Source: Pseudomonas umsongensis (lineage in GTDB: Bacteria; Pseudomonadota; Gammaproteobacteria; Pseudomonadales; Pseudomonadaceae). From it: a stretch of DNA of 64,000 nt. A program made the position numbers and the translations under genes. This document shows positions 45,929 to 53,955 of the stretch, piece by piece. Position 1 is the first letter of the stretch, and each line of letters opens with the position of its first letter. The notes beneath the pieces were generated by a model. The model saw only the letters and a list, made by a program, of their open reading frames with translations, searched no databases and had not been told where the DNA came from. Location: NCBI RefSeq assembly GCF_002236105.1, contig NZ_NIWU01000004.1:434001-498000 (forward strand), in the 5' to 3' direction.

Positions 45929-46992
45929 TGTGGGTTGCCCTCATCGACTTTCACTTTCTGCCCCGGCTTGAGGCTGTTCACACCGGCACTGACGACTCGC
46001 TCGCCAGCCTTGATATCGTTGGCCAGCACCACCGTAGTTTGCGTACGGCTGACGATGCTGACATCCCTTGGAGAAACCGTTTGCGTCTGCGCATCAATGA
46101 TCCAGACGCGGTTTTTGCCGTCGACCTCCTGCAAGGCACTCAGGGGGAGCTCGATGCGCGGCTTGATCGCGCTACTCAAGGTCACGCTGATCGCCGTGCC
46201 GAGGCGAAACGCCGGCGGTGTTTCGGTCAGCGTCAGGCGTGCGCGCCGGGTTCGGGTCGCACTTTCGGCCTGGGGTTCGATTTCACGCACAATGGCCGTG
46301 GTGGCAATGTTCGGGTTCAGTTGCGAGGCAACCTGGAACACCACGTCGGCGGGCAACTGGTCGATCAAGGTGTCGGGCAGGTCGATCACCGCTTCCTTGA
46401 TGTCCGGCTGCGCCAAAGTGACCACCTGCTGACCCGCGGTGACGACCTGCCCGGCTTCGGCACTCCACGCTGTGACCACGGCCTTGTGATCGGCGCGCAA
46501 CTCGACATAGTTGAGCTGGTCCCTGGCCTGGCTGACCGCGGCCTTGGCCTGGTCGAGCGAGGCCTGGGTGGTTTTCAGGTCGGTGAGTGCGCTGTCGAGC
46601 TGCGCCTGGGAGCCCACCCCGCGATCAAACAATTGCTGCTGTCGCCGGGCGCTGGCCTGGGCGTTGATGAGTTGCGCCTGGACACTCGCCAGGTCGCCCT
46701 CGGCCGAACGCAACTGGTTCTGCTGGTCGGTGGGATCAAGCGTGGCGAGCAAGGCCCCTTTGTCGACTTCGGCACCGACATCGACGCTGCGACTGGCTAT
46801 GCGCCCCGGCACTCGGAAACCGATATTGCTTTCATAACGGGCCTGGATGCTGCCCGCGAAACGCCCGAGATTCTGCTCATCCAGGGCCTGGACCGTGATC
46901 GACAACACTGGACGCACTATTTCCGGGGCGGGTTCTTCTTTCGAGCAGGCCAGCAGCATCATACCGGCGAGCACCACTAACAGACGCTTCAT
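45925..46992 (-). CDS. RND periplasmic adaptor lipoprotein, second of two
   Basis: A 355-residue membrane fusion protein. Lipoprotein signal MKRLLVVLAGMMLLAC has the lipobox Cys at 16. A biotinyl-lipoyl-like hairpin and coiled coil (ARYESNIGFRVPGRIASRSV, then a Gln/Ala-rich helix around residues 100-165) are followed by beta-barrel and C-terminal domains ending LKPGQKVKV. It joins the inner-membrane pump to an outer-membrane channel. It overlaps its neighbours by four bases on both sides. Confidence 0.9.
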   Translation of the reverse strand: MKRLLVVLAGMMLLACSKEEPAPEIVRPVLSITVQALDEQNLGRFAGSIQARYESNIGFRVPGRIASRSVDVGAEVDKGALLATLDPTDQQNQLRSAEGDLASVQAQLINAQASARRQQQLFDRGVGSQAQLDSALTDLKTTQASLDQAKAAVSQARDQLNYVELRADHKAVVTAWSAEAGQVVTAGQQVVTLAQPDIKEAVIDLPDTLIDQLPADVVFQVASQLNPNIATTAIVREIEPQAESATRTRRARLTLTETPPAFRLGTAISVTLSSAIKPRIELPLSALQEVDGKNRVWIIDAQTQTVSPRDVSIVSRTQTTVVLANDIKAGERVVSAGVNSLKPGQKVKVDEGNPQ

Positions 46993-48092
46993 TGCGCAGC
47001 CCCCACAGACAAATCCTTGTAGGTGTCTTCGGCGATTTCCACCGTCACACCGGGGTGCAGCAACTGACCGCCCGCGACGACGACTTTTTCACCGCCGGTC
47101 AGTCCGGCGCTGATGATGACTTTACCGGTCAGGTAGCGGCCAACCTTGACGTTGTGCAATTGCGCCTTGCCCTCCCCATCCACCAGCCACACCGCCGGCT
47201 CGCTGACATTTTTGGTCAGCGCCGACCACGGAAGCTCCACGGCGGACTTGCCCCGGGTATTGGCGGTGGCACTCACCACCGAGCCCAATTGCATCCCTGG
47301 CGGCAAGCTGTCGAGGGTGACTTTGACCTGCACCGTACCCGTTTGCTCGGAGACGGCCGGAGTGACTTCCCGCACGGTCCCGGTGGTCTTGACCGCCGGA
47401 TTATCCAGCAGACTGACCACCACCGCCCTGTCCGACGGTGGCTCGGCCAGTAGCGACTCGTAGACGTTGAACACCGCATCCCGATCCCCGTCCCGGGCCA
47501 GGCTGAAAATCGGCACCGTGGCCTGCACCACCTGGCCGACCTCGGCCTGCCGCGCCGTGATCACGCCCGGTGCGTCGGCGATCAACGCGGTGTAGCTCAA
47601 TTGTTCACGGGCGTTGGCCAGTTGCGCCTCGGCAGCCGCGAGCGAACTTTGGGTGCTGCGCAATGCCGCCTGGGCGGAATCGTATTCGCTCTGGCTGGTA
47701 TAGCCCTTGGGCAACAATTTCTGCTGGCGCACGAAGGCCGCGGCGTTCTGCTTGACCTTGGCCTGCTCGGCGACGACCTGGGCCTGGGCCGAATCGACGT
47801 TGGTCTGCAGGTCCTTGGGATCGAGCCGGGCGAGCACCTGCCTGGCCGAGACCCGGTCACCGACATCCACCATACGCTGGATGATCTTGCCCCCGACGCG
47901 GAACGACAACTCGGTCTGCACCCGGGCCTGGACATCACCGGTCAACGTGATGTTGACGGCGTAGTCGGCCAGCTTGACCTCTTGCACGAAAACCCGGGGC
48001 CGGTTCTTTTCGACCGGTGCCTCTTCACTGCAGGCGCTCAGCAAGGCCAACAGGCTCAGGCCAAGCGCTATTTTCATTCCGGGACCAACCAT
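46989..48092 (-). CDS. RND periplasmic adaptor lipoprotein, first of two
   Basis: A 367-residue membrane fusion protein that starts the operon. AAGGAG lies six bases before ATG 48092, so I prefer this to an ATG at 48128. Lipobox LLALLSAC. The adaptor pattern VQARVQTELSFRVGGKIIQR, a helical hairpin with DSAQAQVVAEQAKVKQ, and a GVTVEIAEDTYKDLS end are visible. It is only moderately similar to the second adaptor, so the pair is likely to work as a heteromer as TriA and TriB do. Confidence 0.9.
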   Translation of the reverse strand: MVGPGMKIALGLSLLALLSACSEEAPVEKNRPRVFVQEVKLADYAVNITLTGDVQARVQTELSFRVGGKIIQRMVDVGDRVSARQVLARLDPKDLQTNVDSAQAQVVAEQAKVKQNAAAFVRQQKLLPKGYTSQSEYDSAQAALRSTQSSLAAAEAQLANAREQLSYTALIADAPGVITARQAEVGQVVQATVPIFSLARDGDRDAVFNVYESLLAEPPSDRAVVVSLLDNPAVKTTGTVREVTPAVSEQTGTVQVKVTLDSLPPGMQLGSVVSATANTRGKSAVELPWSALTKNVSEPAVWLVDGEGKAQLHNVKVGRYLTGKVIISAGLTGGEKVVVAGGQLLHPGVTVEIAEDTYKDLSVGAAQ

Positions 48093-48233
48093 GCAGACTC
48101 CTTTGCGTTTAACGGGCGCGATTCGCATGTGAGCTTAGAACAGGGATTAACCTTCGCCTACGCAATAATCGTCATTTCCTACACAGGAGCTGCGAAAGGC
48201 TGAGATCTTTTGCATTTAAATGATAAGAATCAA

Positions 48234-48266
48234 AAAAGATCGCAGTCTCCGGCAGCGCCTACAGAG
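48234..48266. repeat. single REP unit, family C, degraded
   Basis: AAGATCGCAGTCTCCGGCAG followed by CGCCTACAG, just before the ATPase gene. It overlaps the region where that gene's ribosome binding site would be. Confidence 0.7.
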
Positions 48267-48276
48267 AACGTCCTTC

Positions 48277-49473
48277 ATGCTCAAGACCCTCGCGGTGGCC
48301 AATTACCGCTCGATCAACAAACTGGTCATTCCGCTGGGTCGGTTGAACCTGATTACTGGCCCCAACGGCAGTGGTAAATCCAATCTCTACCGCGCGCTGC
48401 GCCTATTGGCGGAAACGGCTCAGGGTGGCGTGGTCAATGCGTTGGCTCGCGAGGGTGGACTTCATTCGACCTTCTGGGCCGGCCCAGAAACCATCACCCG
48501 GCGCATGCGCAATGGCGAAGTGCCGGTAGAGGCGACGGTGCGACAGGGCGTGAAGCGCCTGCGATTGGGATTTACCGGAGAAGAATTCGGATACTCGATC
48601 AGCCTGGGGCTGCCCGATTCGAATGGTCATTTCATGCTCCCTGGAAACCCTTTACCCATTCCGTCACGTTTCAGCCTCGACCCGCAAATCAAGCGCGAAT
48701 GTCTGTGGGCCGGGACGTTCTATCGCCCAGCAAGCGTTTTGGTAGATCGTGACGGCCCGCTGATTCGCAGTCGGTCCAACCGCAGCTGGGACGTGCTGGC
48801 GCAACACACGCCGAATTTCGACAGCCTGTTCGATCAGGTCGGCAGCCTGCGTACTTCGCCGGAAGTCCTGGAGACCCGTGAGTTCATCCGCCGCTGGCGC
48901 TTCTACGATCACTTTCGCAGCGATGCCGACGCTCTGGTGCGTCAGCCACAACTGGGCACCCGCACCCCGGTATTGCACCACGACGGTCGGGACCTGGCGG
49001 CAGCATTGCAGACCATTATCGAAATCGGCGACCCCGAGGCATTGCGCAACGCGATCAGTGACGCATTTCCCGGTGCACGACTGCACATCGAACCGCTTCC
49101 CGGCGGACGCTTTGCTATCGAGTTCTATCAGGAAGGTTTGCTGCGGCCGTTGTCGGCGGCTGAGTTGTCGGACGGGACGTTGCGTTACTTGCTATTGGTG
49201 GCGGCACTGCTGACGCCCCGGCCGCCGACATTGATGGTGCTGAACGAACCGGAAACCAGTCTGCATCCGGATCTGCTGCCAGCGCTGGCGAGGCTGATTA
49301 TCCGGGCGTCGGAGCAATGCCAGGTGTGGGTGGTGTCCCATGCGCGACGCCTGATTTCGGCACTGCAAGAGGACCCGCAGTGCAATTGCATCGTGCTGGA
49401 GAAAAACCTCGGGCAAACCGGGATTGTCGGGCAGCGGATGCTGGATGAGCCGGCGTGGTATTGGCCGGATTGA
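48277..49473 (+). CDS. RecF/SMC-like AAA ATPase (COG4637-type)
   Basis: A 398-residue soluble ATPase. Walker A is ITGPNGSGKSNLYRALRLL at residues 24-42. An ABC-type signature-like LSDGTLRYLLLVAALL is followed by Walker B LMVLNEPETSLHPDLLPAL, a switch VVSHARRLISAL, and an end INNER-like LDEPAWYWPD. There is no nuclease (TOPRIM) domain and no partner gene. Such stand-alone AAA_21 ATPases are seen in both housekeeping and defence roles; neither can be chosen from sequence. Start M at 48277 (MLKTLAVANYRSI) matches the family's usual beginning. Confidence 0.8.
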   Translation: MLKTLAVANYRSINKLVIPLGRLNLITGPNGSGKSNLYRALRLLAETAQGGVVNALAREGGLHSTFWAGPETITRRMRNGEVPVEATVRQGVKRLRLGFTGEEFGYSISLGLPDSNGHFMLPGNPLPIPSRFSLDPQIKRECLWAGTFYRPASVLVDRDGPLIRSRSNRSWDVLAQHTPNFDSLFDQVGSLRTSPEVLETREFIRRWRFYDHFRSDADALVRQPQLGTRTPVLHHDGRDLAAALQTIIEIGDPEALRNAISDAFPGARLHIEPLPGGRFAIEFYQEGLLRPLSAAELSDGTLRYLLLVAALLTPRPPTLMVLNEPETSLHPDLLPALARLIIRASEQCQVWVVSHARRLISALQEDPQCNCIVLEKNLGQTGIVGQRMLDEPAWYWPD

Positions 49474-49482
49474 GGCACATGG

Positions 49483-49514
49483 ATTGTTCCCACGCTCTGC
49501 GTGGGAACGATCAC
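49483..49514. repeat. REP palindrome, family B
   Basis: ATTGTTCCCACGCTCTGCGT and its mirror, between the convergent ATPase and the metQ-like gene. Confidence 0.85.
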
Positions 49515-49570
49515 GCCGACGCTGTCTCAGCTGTCGGCGTTGGCAACCTGGAACGGGTTTACCTCGTGAA

Positions 49571-50353
49571 TCAGAACGCTGGCAAAACCGCGCCGCTGTA
49601 CTTCTTCTCGATGAAAGCTTTCACTTCCGGGCTGGTCAGGGCCTTGGCCAGTTTCTGGATGGCGACGCTGTCCTTGTTATCAGGACGAGCAACCAGGAAG
49701 TTGACGTAAGGCGAATCGGCACCTTCTATCACCAGTGCATCCTTGGCCGGGTTCAGGCCCGCTTCCAGCGCGTAGTTGGTGTTGATCATGTCCAGGTCAA
49801 CCTGGTCCAGCACACGCGGCAGCATGGCGGACTCAAGCTCCTTGAACTTGAAGTTGTGCGGGTTCTTGGCGATGTCTTTCGGGGTGGCCAGGGCGTTCTT
49901 CGGGTCTTTCAACTCGATCAGGCCAGCCTTCTGCAACAGGATCAGGGCACGGCCGCTGTTGCTGCCTTCGTTAGGGATGGCAATGGTCGCGCCGTCTTTC
50001 AGCTCGGCCAGGGTTTTGACTTTCTTCGAGTAGCCACCGAACGGTTCGACGTGAACGCCGATCACGGTTTCCAGGTGAGTGCCTTTGCCTTCGTTGAAGC
50101 TCTTCAGGTACGGCAGGGTCTGGAAGTAGTTGGCGTCCAGACGCTTCTGGTCGACCTGCACGTTTGGCTGAACGTAGTCGGTGAAAACCTTGATTTCCAG
50201 GTCCACGCCTTCTTTGGCGAGGGTTGGCTTTATCAGTTCGAGAATCTCGGCGTGTGGAACCGGGGTCGCCGCAACCACCAGTTTCTCGCCAGCCTGTGCC
50301 AGGCCCGCAGTCAGGGCAGCCGCCAGTGCGGTGAACAACAGAACCTTTTTCAT
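49571..50353 (-). CDS. MetQ/NlpA-family substrate-binding protein, orphan
   Basis: A 260-residue periplasmic protein with a signal peptide (MKKVLLFTALAAALTAGLAQA-GE). The NlpA fold is clear: VVAATPVPHAEILELIKPTLAKEGVDLEIKVFTDYVQPNVQVDQKRLDANYFQ and IPNEGSNSGRALILLQKAGL. No metN or metI accompanies it, so it may share the transporter at 39.5-41.3 kb or another one. The AT-rich upstream region with CGGGA/TCCCG (50450-50467) is similar in composition to the sulfur promoters. Confidence 0.88.
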   Translation of the reverse strand: MKKVLLFTALAAALTAGLAQAGEKLVVAATPVPHAEILELIKPTLAKEGVDLEIKVFTDYVQPNVQVDQKRLDANYFQTLPYLKSFNEGKGTHLETVIGVHVEPFGGYSKKVKTLAELKDGATIAIPNEGSNSGRALILLQKAGLIELKDPKNALATPKDIAKNPHNFKFKELESAMLPRVLDQVDLDMINTNYALEAGLNPAKDALVIEGADSPYVNFLVARPDNKDSVAIQKLAKALTSPEVKAFIEKKYSGAVLPAF

Positions 50354-50522
50354 GCAGTGTCCTTATCGAAAATCACGGTCGCTTGTGGCGACGGCTAGAT
50401 ATTTAGGTGCCAGTGAAGTGCTATCGCTGGCGTGACGCGGACAATACCGGGATTTTTTATTCCCGAACAATATCTTTTATTCACTTTCATATTCCATTTT
50501 GTTCATGCATCGCCACAACCCA

Positions 50523-50622
50523 TGTAGGAGCTGCCGCAGGCTGCGATCTTTTGATTTTGCTCCTTTGTGACCTCAAGGCAGCTGAAAATCAAAAGATCGC
50601 AGCCTGCGGCAGCTCCTACAGG
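50523..50622. repeat. inverted REP pair, family C, abutting the SfnR-like gene
   Basis: TGTAGGAGCTGCCGCAGGCT (50523) and its mirror ending at 50622. The right unit supplies the last codon and the stop of the sigma-54 activator gene on the minus strand. Confidence 0.9.
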
Positions 50623-51539
50623 AGGCCGGCGTTTTGTAGAAGGCGTTTCAAGGCTTCTTTCTCAGCAGTGGAGCCGCTTCCGAGTATCCGCTTGAGCTGC
50701 TGTTCGACCTGCTTCAGCCCTTCATCAGGCAAATTCAAATGCTCCGGCAAAATCTCGTCGCCGGTACTCACCAACAGCGCAAAGTGAATGACGTTTTCCA
50801 GCTCACGGGTATTGCCCGGCCAGCTATGTCGCTCCAGCATCGCTTGCGCGGCCTCGCTGATCAACGGCACTGGCAGGTCCAGGCGCTGGCTGTAGATGCC
50901 GAGGAAGTATTCGGCCAACGACAGGATGTCGCCCACACGTTCGCGCAGTGCTGGTAGTTCGAGTTGACCTTCGCTGAGGTAATGGTAGAGCCGCTCGTGG
51001 AATTTCCCGGCGGCGACAGCCTGGGCCAGGTCGATACTGGTAGCGGCGACCAGGCGCACGTCCACCGGGCTCGGTTGATGCGCACCGACGCGGGTCACTT
51101 CGTGGTTTTCCAGGGCGGCGAGCAATTTGATTTGTATCGGCAGCGGCAGGTCGCCGATTTCATCCAGGTACAACGTGCCACCGTTGGCCGAACCGAACCA
51201 ACCGGCGCGGCTGCTGGCAGAACCGCTGTAGCTGCCGGCGGCATAGCCGAACAATTCGGCGTCGGCATAGGTTGGGCTGATTGCTCCGCAATTGACCGAG
51301 ACGAACAAACCGCCGCGATCACTGGCGCGGTGGATGTGCCGGGCCAGCAGTTCCTTGCCGCTGCCGGTTTCACCACGAATCAGTACCGAGATCGAGCGCG
51401 GTGCCAGCTGTTCCAGCTCCTGGCGCAGTTGCCGCGAGCGCGGGTCGACGAATACCAGCGCCTTGGCGCGGATGCTCAGGGGACTTTTTTCAGCATCGGG
51501 AAAGGTCAGCAGTGGCTGGCCAAAGGTTTCAAAGCTCAT
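50616..51539 (-). CDS. SfnR-like sigma-54 activator, apparently lacking its HTH
   Basis: A 307-residue AAA+ activator of the SfnR type, without a receiver domain. Walker A is RGETGSGKELLARHIHRAS, Walker B GGTLYLDEIGDLPLPIQ, and the sensor region SWPGNTRELENVIHFALL. The sigma-54 contact loop reads GSYSGS where the consensus is GAFTGA. The protein ends AEKEALKRLLQNAGLL, which looks like the first helix of a Fis-type HTH cut short, and the stop codon lies within a REP unit. SfnR activates sulfone-use genes under sulfur limitation. Whether this copy still binds DNA is doubtful. I use ATG 51539 (MSFETFGQPLL). Confidence 0.8.
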   Translation of the reverse strand: MSFETFGQPLLTFPDAEKSPLSIRAKALVFVDPRSRQLRQELEQLAPRSISVLIRGETGSGKELLARHIHRASDRGGLFVSVNCGAISPTYADAELFGYAAGSYSGSASSRAGWFGSANGGTLYLDEIGDLPLPIQIKLLAALENHEVTRVGAHQPSPVDVRLVAATSIDLAQAVAAGKFHERLYHYLSEGQLELPALRERVGDILSLAEYFLGIYSQRLDLPVPLISEAAQAMLERHSWPGNTRELENVIHFALLVSTGDEILPEHLNLPDEGLKQVEQQLKRILGSGSTAEKEALKRLLQNAGLL

Positions 51540-51595
51540 GGCAGACTCCCGCCCAAAACCGCCAGGGGACGGGGGCGTTGAAAAAAACAAAAGGT

Positions 51596-52177
51596 TCAGG
51601 CGCGGCGCAGGGCGTGGTGTTCCATGCGGTTTTGCAGACGATAGAGATAGGCAAAACCCTGCTCCCAACGCTGATGACCCGACTTCACATTGATGTGCCC
51701 GGCCCCCGCTAGGATCCCCGCCTCCGCGCCCCAGTTACGCGCCAGCTCCAGAGCCCGCGGCGCGCTGACGGCGCTGTCGTTGTCAGAGCTGACAACCTGG
51801 CTGGGAAACGGCAAAAGATCGGTTGGAATCGGTGCAAAATTGCGCAGCGCCGGCGCGCAAGCCGGGCGTTCAACGTCCGCTGGCGCGACCAGCAAGGCAC
51901 CACGTACCTGACGCAGAAACTGCACTGGCGCCGTAGCCGCCCAGTGCGCGACGGTGATGCAGCCAAGGCTGTGGGCGATCAGGATGACGGGAGTGCTGTC
52001 GGCTGCAATCGCCTCGGCCAGCGCCGCCACCCAGTCTTCACGACGCGGCGTCAGCCAGTCCGCCTGCTCCACCCGTGCGCTGTTCGGCAAACTGTTTTGC
52101 CAGTGGCTTTGCCAATGATCTTCTGGCGATCCTTGCCAGCCCGGCACAATCAGGTAGCGAATTGATTCGTTGCGCAT
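51596..52177 (-). CDS. RBBP9/YdeN-family alpha/beta hydrolase
   Basis: A 193-residue small serine hydrolase. The start is YLIVPGWQGSPEDHWQSHWQ, the nucleophile elbow VILIAHSLGCITVAHWAA, and the catalytic His in AGAGHINVKSG. Its length is normal for the DUF462/RBBP9 family. The natural substrate is unknown. It sits 56 bases upstream of the SfnR-like gene in the same direction and may be co-transcribed with it; such hydrolases are common near sulfur-ester genes, but that link is inferred. Confidence 0.88.
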   Translation of the reverse strand: MRNESIRYLIVPGWQGSPEDHWQSHWQNSLPNSARVEQADWLTPRREDWVAALAEAIAADSTPVILIAHSLGCITVAHWAATAPVQFLRQVRGALLVAPADVERPACAPALRNFAPIPTDLLPFPSQVVSSDNDSAVSAPRALELARNWGAEAGILAGAGHINVKSGHQRWEQGFAYLYRLQNRMEHHALRRA

Positions 52178-52380
52178 GGGGCAAGCTCTCCTGCTGCGTG
52201 TCTGTTCCTGATCGAGTATAGGGATGGGATTTATATTCGTTAAGGAATAAGAAGCTATTTATTAAGACCTGTATCGAATATAAGAATTGTAGGAACTGGA
52301 TTTGCCAGCGAAGGCGTCCTTCCAGTCAAAGAGCTACCGCCTGACAAACCGCTTACGCTGGGAAGCCAGAGCCTACAGGT
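52178..52380. promoter_or_regulatory. promoter region of the hydrolase gene, AT-rich repeats
   Basis: TTATATTCG at 52231-52239 is inverted as CGAATATAA at 52275-52283 across 35 bases. Inside, TATTC-GTTAAG-GAATA forms a smaller repeat. The segment ATATTCGTTAAGG resembles the motifs ahead of tcyJ, sfnB and oscA. 52284-52380 shows nothing else. Confidence 0.4.
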
Positions 52381-52417
52381 AAAAAAAGGGGCCGCACCCT
52401 GCCAAGGAGACGGCCCC
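52381..52417 (-). terminator. intrinsic terminator of the 13-codon gene
   Basis: On the minus strand GGGGCCG pairs with CGGCCCC across a 16-base loop and is followed at once by seven T's (52387-52381). It is a strong Rho-independent terminator 18 bases past the small ORF. Confidence 0.85.
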
Positions 52418-52435
52418 AGGAAACTTGAAAAATTG

Positions 52436-52477
52436 TCAGCGCGCAGTGATCACCGACAACTTGATCAATAACGTCAT
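52436..52477 (-). CDS. 13-codon ORF with strong ribosome binding site
   Basis: Encodes MTLLIKLSVITAR. TAGGAGGA lies eight to nine bases before the ATG, an unusually good ribosome binding site. The stop is followed by a strong terminator, so the whole unit is a short stand-alone transcript of about 120 bases. It is too short for similarity-based recognition. It could be a leader peptide without a downstream gene, a small hydrophobic protein, or the coding part of a dual-function RNA. Confidence 0.5.
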   Translation of the reverse strand: MTLLIKLSVITAR

Positions 52478-52751
52478 GGTGAATTCCTCCTATAAACGTT
52501 TCGCGCTAAATAGGTGTCGGTTTAATGAATCTTGAAGTCGATGGGGATGCCCGAGGTCGAGCAAATTGCTACCCGATGGCTTAATCATCAAGCCAGACGC
52601 TTATCTCTTAAAGTAATTTTTAACGTTATAGATAGACCAAAAACGAATATTAACAATGTGTGATTTACTGCGGCCTTGCTCTGTAAGGGCTGCAGCGACC
52701 AGACATTGAGTGAGCCGCCATTTCAGCCGGATTGAGGTTGTCTGAAAAATC

Positions 52752-52778
52752 GCTATCGCTGGCAAGCCAGCGATGAGG
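52752..52778. repeat. hairpin just after the desaturase gene
   Basis: ATCGCTGGC/GCCAGCGAT with an AA centre, four bases beyond the desaturase stop. REP-like; may protect or end the transcript. Confidence 0.75.
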
Positions 52779-52781
52779 CCA

Positions 52782-53855
52782 TCAGACGCGCACGCCCTCT
52801 ACGTTTTCACCCTGAGCTTCGTCCTTGCGCACAAACCGGTTCGCCCGCGCAAACGTCCCGAAATCATTGAACCGCACCCCCATCTCACGCATCACTTTAT
52901 GCGCCACCGGCACGGTCATCTGGCGGATGTAGAACGGTTCCTTCACCACAAAGTGATGAATCCCGTGGCTGCTGCCGAAGTTGAAACAGAATGCCTGCAA
53001 CGGCCATAACCACCAGGCATTCAGCACCTGGCACTGCTGCATGACGTTCCCTGGCTCGATGTCACCGTAGTAGTGCATGTTTGAACTGATGAAGTGCAGG
53101 CAAAAGGTGCGCAGCACATTCGGGCCGATGATCACCACCGCGGCGATATCAATCACGCTCATCACCGACATCGTGGTCGCCGACCACTCGATCGGCGTGC
53201 CCATCAGGTAGGCAAGGCCGTTCGCGGCGTGGAAGCCGAGAAACACGTACCACGCGCCCCAGTGCATCAGCGCCAGCGGCGCATAGACCTTCAGGGTGCG
53301 CTGGATGATGCTGAGTTTCATTGCCCAGGTCTTGGCCCGCAGCATGCGGATGAACGACGACATGATGTTGTCGCCAATCATCAACAACCGCGCGAAACCC
53401 CAAGGCTCGCCGTTGGTGATGGCACGCTCTTCCATGTCGGTTTCGGAGCCGGATACCTTGTGGTGATTGAGGTGCAGGTGACGACGAATCCACGGATTGA
53501 TCGTGCTCGGACGCGCCAACCAGACCAGGCCCATCATCACGTTGTGCGGCACCCGCTGTTTGCGAAAGTACATGCTGTGAATCAGGTCGTGCTCGAGTTC
53601 GTGGGTCAGGGACGCAAAAAAAGCATTGAGCAGCAAGCACACCCACCAGGCCATTTGACCCTGGATGTAGAGCGCCGCCGAGCCGATCATCCCGGCCAGC
53701 GCGAAGGCCAGGATGCCCGCGCCCAAGGCGTCCTGGTGCTTGAGAATCGGGTAGCGCTGGCGCAGCGCTACGCCCTTGGCCAGAACCACTTCACGAATAT
53801 GTGCCGATCGCGTAGCTGCATTCAGTCGCTGGGGACTTGCAGAAGTACCTTGCAT
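52782..53855 (-). CDS. membrane fatty acid desaturase
   Basis: A 357-residue di-iron membrane desaturase. Three histidine boxes are present: LTHELEHDLIH, RRHLHLNHHK and SSHGIHHF. About four hydrophobic helices are seen. It introduces a double bond into acyl chains or another lipid substrate at the membrane. An AraC regulator of the fatty-acid or amine-sensing type is divergent from it 100 bases away and likely controls it. It is distinct from the desA gene at the end of the window. Confidence 0.88.
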   Translation of the reverse strand: MQGTSASPQRLNAATRSAHIREVVLAKGVALRQRYPILKHQDALGAGILAFALAGMIGSAALYIQGQMAWWVCLLLNAFFASLTHELEHDLIHSMYFRKQRVPHNVMMGLVWLARPSTINPWIRRHLHLNHHKVSGSETDMEERAITNGEPWGFARLLMIGDNIMSSFIRMLRAKTWAMKLSIIQRTLKVYAPLALMHWGAWYVFLGFHAANGLAYLMGTPIEWSATTMSVMSVIDIAAVVIIGPNVLRTFCLHFISSNMHYYGDIEPGNVMQQCQVLNAWWLWPLQAFCFNFGSSHGIHHFVVKEPFYIRQMTVPVAHKVMREMGVRFNDFGTFARANRFVRKDEAQGENVEGVRV

Positions 53856-53955
53856 GCTTCCATCCTCTGGTTATTGATGTTCGCATCCTGCCCGCTTCAC
53901 ACACCTGGAGCGGTAGCCGAGAACGCCAACCTGTTGACCGGAAGCGCCAATCAGC

